From the NCBI GenBank assembly GCA_945906975.1, contig CAMDRY010000112.1, forward strand, positions 1 through 8,790: a DNA stretch of 8,790 bases. Direction: 5' to 3'. Positions 6,223-8,790 of this stretch are shown one piece after another; the first letter of the stretch is position 1, and every line of letters starts with the position of its first letter. The position numbers and the translations under genes were made by a program. The notes beneath the pieces are model-generated. The model was not told where the DNA came from. It worked only from the letters and a program-made list of their open reading frames with translations, and did no database searches. This DNA comes from Bordetella parapertussis. Lineage in GTDB: Bacteria; Pseudomonadota; Gammaproteobacteria; Burkholderiales; SG8-39.

Positions 6223-6231
6223 TGCTAAAAT
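6223..6231 (+). promoter_or_regulatory. Candidate extended -10 promoter of the multicopper oxidase gene
   Basis: TGCTAAAAT fits the extended -10 pattern TG-n-TA-n-AAT with one hexamer mismatch and lies 24 bp before the ATG of the multicopper oxidase. No -35 hexamer is evident 17 bp upstream, which extended -10 promoters can tolerate. Transcription would begin near 6238 and leave a leader of about 17 nt. No obvious copper-responsive CueR-type dyad was seen. Confidence 0.35.
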
Positions 6232-6254
6232 CGGATTTCAAACGGATCGAAGCA

Positions 6255-7985
6255 ATGAACCCCTTTACCCGCCGAAAATTCCTGCAAAGCAGTGTGCTCG
6301 CCGCAGGTGGTTTGTGCGTCCCCTTTGCGCCTGTGTTTGCCGCCTCCGCCGCGGCGCTGGACGCGCGCCGCCTGCGCAAATTTGTCGATGAAATGCCGCG
6401 TCCGCGCCGCGTGTCGGGTCCGACATTGGATCTTGCCGTCACCGAGTTCCGGCAAAAGCTGCACGCCGACCTGCCGCCGACCGTGTTATGGGGTTATGAC
6501 GGCAGTTATCCTGGTCCGACCATAGAGGCCGAGCGCGGCAAGCCGCTGCGCGCGCGCTTTCGCAACGCGTTGCAAAACCAGACCCTGCTTGCGGCGCTGC
6601 CCGTCGACCAGACGCTGCACTGGGCGGATCCGCTGGGTGCCAAGCAGGGCGCTCATACGCATCATGGCGGTGGTCCGCGCGAACGCTACGCCGGCCCGGT
6701 GCCGCTTATCACCCATCTGCATGGCGGCGAAGTGCACGCGCAAAGCGACGGTCATCCTGATGCCTGGTACACGCCGGGCTTCGCGCGCAAGGGCGCCGCT
6801 TTCGCCGGTGAATGGCACGACTACCCGAACGCGCAGCCGGCTGCAACGCTGTGGTACCACGACCATGTCATGGGTGCCACGCGCATCACCGTTTACGCCG
6901 GGCTTGCCGGTTTTTACTTGCTGCGTGAACCGGAACTGGAGCGCACACTCAATCTGCCCGCGGGCGACTACGAGCGCGAAATCCTCATCCAGGACCGCAG
7001 TTTCGACCTCAAGGGCCAGTTGCGTTATCCGCAGCGCGGCAACGATCCGGCGGCGCATCCGTTCTGGAACCCCGAGTCCTTCGGCGATGCGATCGTCGTT
7101 AACGGCAAGGCCTGGCCCTATATGAACGTCGAGCCGCGCAAATACCGCCTGCGCCTGCTCAACGGGTCGAACGCGCGCTTTTTCCGTCTGCGTCTTTCCG
7201 ACGGCAGGCCGTTTGTGCAGATCGGCTCGGACGGTGGTTTCATGGCGGCGCCGGTTGAGGTGAAGACGCTTACGCTTTCGCCCGGTGAGCGCGCCGATGT
7301 CATTGTTGATTTTTCCGGGCTCGGGCAGGGCAAGACCATAGTGGTCACCAACGATGCTGTGGCGCCGTTTCCGGTGGGCGATAAAACCGATCCGCGTTCC
7401 ACCGGTGTTGTCATGCAGTTTCGCGGTGTGCCGCTGACGAGCGCCGATGCCAGTGCGATTCCGGCAAAACTGGTCGACGTGCCGGCTCTCGGTGCGCCAA
7501 CCCTGACGCGAACCCTGACTCTGGACGAGCACATCGGGCGCAAGGGGCCGCACCGGATGCTGCTCGACGGACGCACCTGGTCCGATCCGGTGAGTGAAAC
7601 GCCGCGCCTGGGTAGCACCGAGTTGTGGGAAATCGTGAACCTCACCGCAGACACCCACCCCATACACCTGCACCTGGTGCAATTTCAGGCACTCAACCGC
7701 GAGGCGCTGCGCGTCAAGGCTTATACAAAAGCACCCAAGGCGCAGCGGCAACTGGCGAAATTTCTTTCGGGAACACCCGTGTTACCCGACGCCAATGAGC
7801 GGGGCTGGAAGGACACGCTGCGCGCCAATCCGGGCGAGGTGACGCGGTTTATGGTGCGTTTTGCGCCGGCCTCGGGCGGGGCCTTCCCCTTTGATGCCAC
7901 CGCTGCGCCAGGCTATGTGTGGCATTGCCATCTGCTCGAGCACGAAGACAATGAAATGATGCGGCCCTACGCGGTGCAGCGCTGA
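6255..7985 (+). CDS. Tat-exported multicopper oxidase, CotA/laccase-like
   Basis: Product of 576 residues, a three-cupredoxin-domain multicopper oxidase that couples oxidation of a phenolic, metal or similar substrate to reduction of O2 to water, probably in the periplasm. A twin-arginine signal starts the protein (TRRKFLQSS, R6/R7), with a hydrophobic core to about 30. All copper motifs are present: HLHGG at 154-158, WYHDH at 200-204, HPIHLH at 468-473 and HCHLLEHEDNEM at 557-568. Type 1 copper ligands are H468, C558, H563 and axial M568. HLHGGEV...SDGHPDAW (154-171) is the arrangement of CotA, bilirubin-oxidase and phenoxazinone-synthase-like enzymes. A His/Gly patch (HTHHGGG, 134-140) precedes the first copper motif. 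The ribosome site before the ATG is weak. It is divergent from the transglutaminase-like gene and convergent with a Bug gene. Copper tolerance, Mn(II) oxidation or aromatic oxidation are all possible; the substrate cannot be read from sequence. Confidence 0.95.
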   Translation: MNPFTRRKFLQSSVLAAGGLCVPFAPVFAASAAALDARRLRKFVDEMPRPRRVSGPTLDLAVTEFRQKLHADLPPTVLWGYDGSYPGPTIEAERGKPLRARFRNALQNQTLLAALPVDQTLHWADPLGAKQGAHTHHGGGPRERYAGPVPLITHLHGGEVHAQSDGHPDAWYTPGFARKGAAFAGEWHDYPNAQPAATLWYHDHVMGATRITVYAGLAGFYLLREPELERTLNLPAGDYEREILIQDRSFDLKGQLRYPQRGNDPAAHPFWNPESFGDAIVVNGKAWPYMNVEPRKYRLRLLNGSNARFFRLRLSDGRPFVQIGSDGGFMAAPVEVKTLTLSPGERADVIVDFSGLGQGKTIVVTNDAVAPFPVGDKTDPRSTGVVMQFRGVPLTSADASAIPAKLVDVPALGAPTLTRTLTLDEHIGRKGPHRMLLDGRTWSDPVSETPRLGSTELWEIVNLTADTHPIHLHLVQFQALNREALRVKAYTKAPKAQRQLAKFLSGTPVLPDANERGWKDTLRANPGEVTRFMVRFAPASGGAFPFDATAAPGYVWHCHLLEHEDNEMMRPYAVQR

Positions 7986-8000
7986 TTTACTCTCAAGCCG

Positions 8001-8040
8001 CACCCTAGGCACCCCTGGGGCACCCCCTGCCCCTGGGGCA
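8001..8040. repeat. Short GC-rich direct repeats in the convergent gap
   Basis: The 11-mer CCCCTGGGGCA occurs exactly twice, at 8012-8022 and 8030-8040, 18 bp apart, and a degenerate relative (CCCTAGGCA) lies at 8003-8011. Each copy is itself centred on the palindrome CCCCTGGGG. The minus strand has four runs of three or more G separated by 2, 7 and 6 bases (8033 down to 8003), which fits a G-quadruplex pattern. They fill much of the 77-bp gap between the oxidase stop and the end of the convergent Bug gene. Confidence 0.7.
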
Positions 8041-8041
8041 G
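8027..8041. terminator. Perfect hairpin between convergent genes, possible bidirectional terminator
   Basis: CTGCCCC (8027-8033) and GGGGCAG (8035-8041) are perfect complements around a single T; in RNA the loop would open to three or more bases. An alternative stem pairs GGGGCA (8017-8022) with TGCCCC (8028-8033) around a 5-nt loop. Either would sit just after the oxidase stop and just after the stop of the convergent Bug gene. There is no T-tract, so intrinsic termination is uncertain. Confidence 0.4.
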
Positions 8042-8062
8042 TCGCAGGATCGTGCCGGCCTA

Positions 8063-8790
8063 TCAGTCCGGTTTGATATTCGCACCCTTGATCACGCGCG
8101 ACCATTTCACCGCTTCGGATTTCATGAATACACCGAACTCCTCGGGGCTGCTGCCGACGGGGTCGGTGCCCTGGGCGATGAGTTTGTCGCGGATGTCCGG
8201 AATTTCCATCACCTTGACGATTTCGCGCTGCAGGCGGGCGATGACTTCGCGCGGCGTGCCGGCCGGCACCAGCATGCCGTACCAGTTCACCGCCTCGAAG
8301 CCGGGCACCGATTCGTTGGCCGCCGGCACATCGGGCAGTATCGACAGGCGCTTCGGGCCGGTGGTGGCAATCGCGCGCAGGCGGCCGCTTTTTACGTGGG
8401 GCAGCCCGATCGCGACCGCGTCAAATCCGTACTGCACCTGGCCGCCGATCAGGTCATTGAGTCCGGGTGCGCTGCCTTTGTAGGGCACGTGTACCGTCTT
8501 GATCCCGGCCACCGCGTTGAGCAGTTCGCCGGCGAGATGGGGCAGGCCGCCGTTGCCGCTGGAGTAAAAGTTGACCTTGCCCGAGTTGGCCTTGGAGTAG
8601 GCGATCAACTCACCGAGGTTTTTTACCGGCAGCGACGGGTTGACATAGAGCAGGAAGGACACCGAAGACACCTGCGTGAGCGGCGTCAGGTCGCGATCCA
8701 TGTTGAAGGGCAGGTTGGGGATAAAGACCGGGTTGATGCTGATGTTGCCGGTGGTGCCGAAGAAAATGGTGTGTCCGTCCGGCGCCGACT
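8063..8790 (-). CDS. Bug/TctC-family solute-binding protein, 5' end outside the window
   Basis: The frame is open from the window edge at 8790 to TGA at 8065-8063, giving about 242 residues of an expected ~325. The visible part begins SAPDGHTIFFGTTGNISINP, which corresponds to the family's P-D-G-Y-T-(L/I) segment near residue 90-100, so the signal peptide and first ~80 residues lie outside. Later hallmarks are all present: GELIAYSKAN, VNFYSSGNGGLPHLAGE, VHVPYKGSAPGLNDLIGGQV, SGRLRAIA, LPDVPAANE, VPAGTPREVIARL, and the C-terminal SPEEFGVF and NIKPD. An internal ATG at 8701 is not the true start because homology continues upstream of it. It is a paralogue of, not a copy of, the Bug gene at 4316. 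Ligand unknown; presumed periplasmic. Confidence 0.92.
   Translation of the reverse strand, partial: SAPDGHTIFFGTTGNISINPVFIPNLPFNMDRDLTPLTQVSSVSFLLYVNPSLPVKNLGELIAYSKANSGKVNFYSSGNGGLPHLAGELLNAVAGIKTVHVPYKGSAPGLNDLIGGQVQYGFDAVAIGLPHVKSGRLRAIATTGPKRLSILPDVPAANESVPGFEAVNWYGMLVPAGTPREVIARLQREIVKVMEIPDIRDKLIAQGTDPVGSSPEEFGVFMKSEAVKWSRVIKGANIKPD

Noticed and set aside
6486..7751. A 421-codon minus-strand open frame opposite the multicopper oxidase
   Set aside because: It is the antisense shadow of a GC-rich gene whose plus-strand frame has every copper motif; the minus-strand translation has no recognisable domain.
8063..8701. Starting the rightmost Bug gene at the internal ATG at 8701
   Set aside because: The frame stays open to the window edge and the upstream residues match the Bug family, so the real start is outside the window.

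Overview
The window is GC-rich DNA that looks like a betaproteobacterial, probably Burkholderiales, chromosome. The main reason is the density of Bug/TctC-type periplasmic solute-binding proteins: one intact gene, one cut by the window edge and one 3' fragment. A Tat-exported multicopper oxidase and an orphan branched-chain-type ABC binding protein next to an extradiol-dioxygenase-like enzyme fit the same group. This placement is inference from gene content; there is no rRNA or other marker gene.

Left third (1-1660): a scarred region. It holds the first ~20 codons of an IS4-type (DUF4372-like) transposase, then a minus-strand ORF (120-998) that looks like a chimera: the membrane anchor of a sensor protein fused to a MerR-like helix-turn-helix and a response-regulator receiver domain, ending in an unrelated tail. 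Next come the 3' end of an IS1595/ISXO2-like transposase (minus strand) abutting the 3' end of an IS66-type transposase (plus strand, with an internal deletion and frameshift). I see nothing recognisable in 91-119 or 999-1114. The region reads as successive insertions and deletions.

Middle (1581-5390): a two-gene minus-strand unit, a two-domain VOC/extradiol dioxygenase-like protein followed by a periplasmic ABC-type substrate-binding protein, closed by a strong UUCG-loop terminator. A plausible joint role is capture and ring cleavage of an aromatic compound; no permease, ATPase or other pathway enzyme is present here to prove it. Divergent from this unit, 3885-4315 carries the 3' remnant of a Bug gene and the leader of an intact Bug gene (4316-5320), including a possible sigma-54 promoter. 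A hairpin lies between the Bug gene and the next, convergent gene.

Right third (5395-8790): a conserved protein with a transglutaminase-like Cys/His arrangement (minus strand) is divergent from a Tat-secreted CotA/laccase-like multicopper oxidase with all copper ligands (plus strand). The oxidase converges on another Bug-type protein gene (minus strand) whose 5' end lies beyond the window. The 77-bp convergent gap contains GC-rich repeats, a perfect hairpin and a G-quadruplex-compatible strand. No tRNA, rRNA, CRISPR array or intact mobile element was seen.

I do not see a clearly new multi-gene system. The observations most worth a second look are the membrane-anchor/response-regulator chimera, the transglutaminase-like protein beside the multicopper oxidase, and the dioxygenase plus binding-protein pair.
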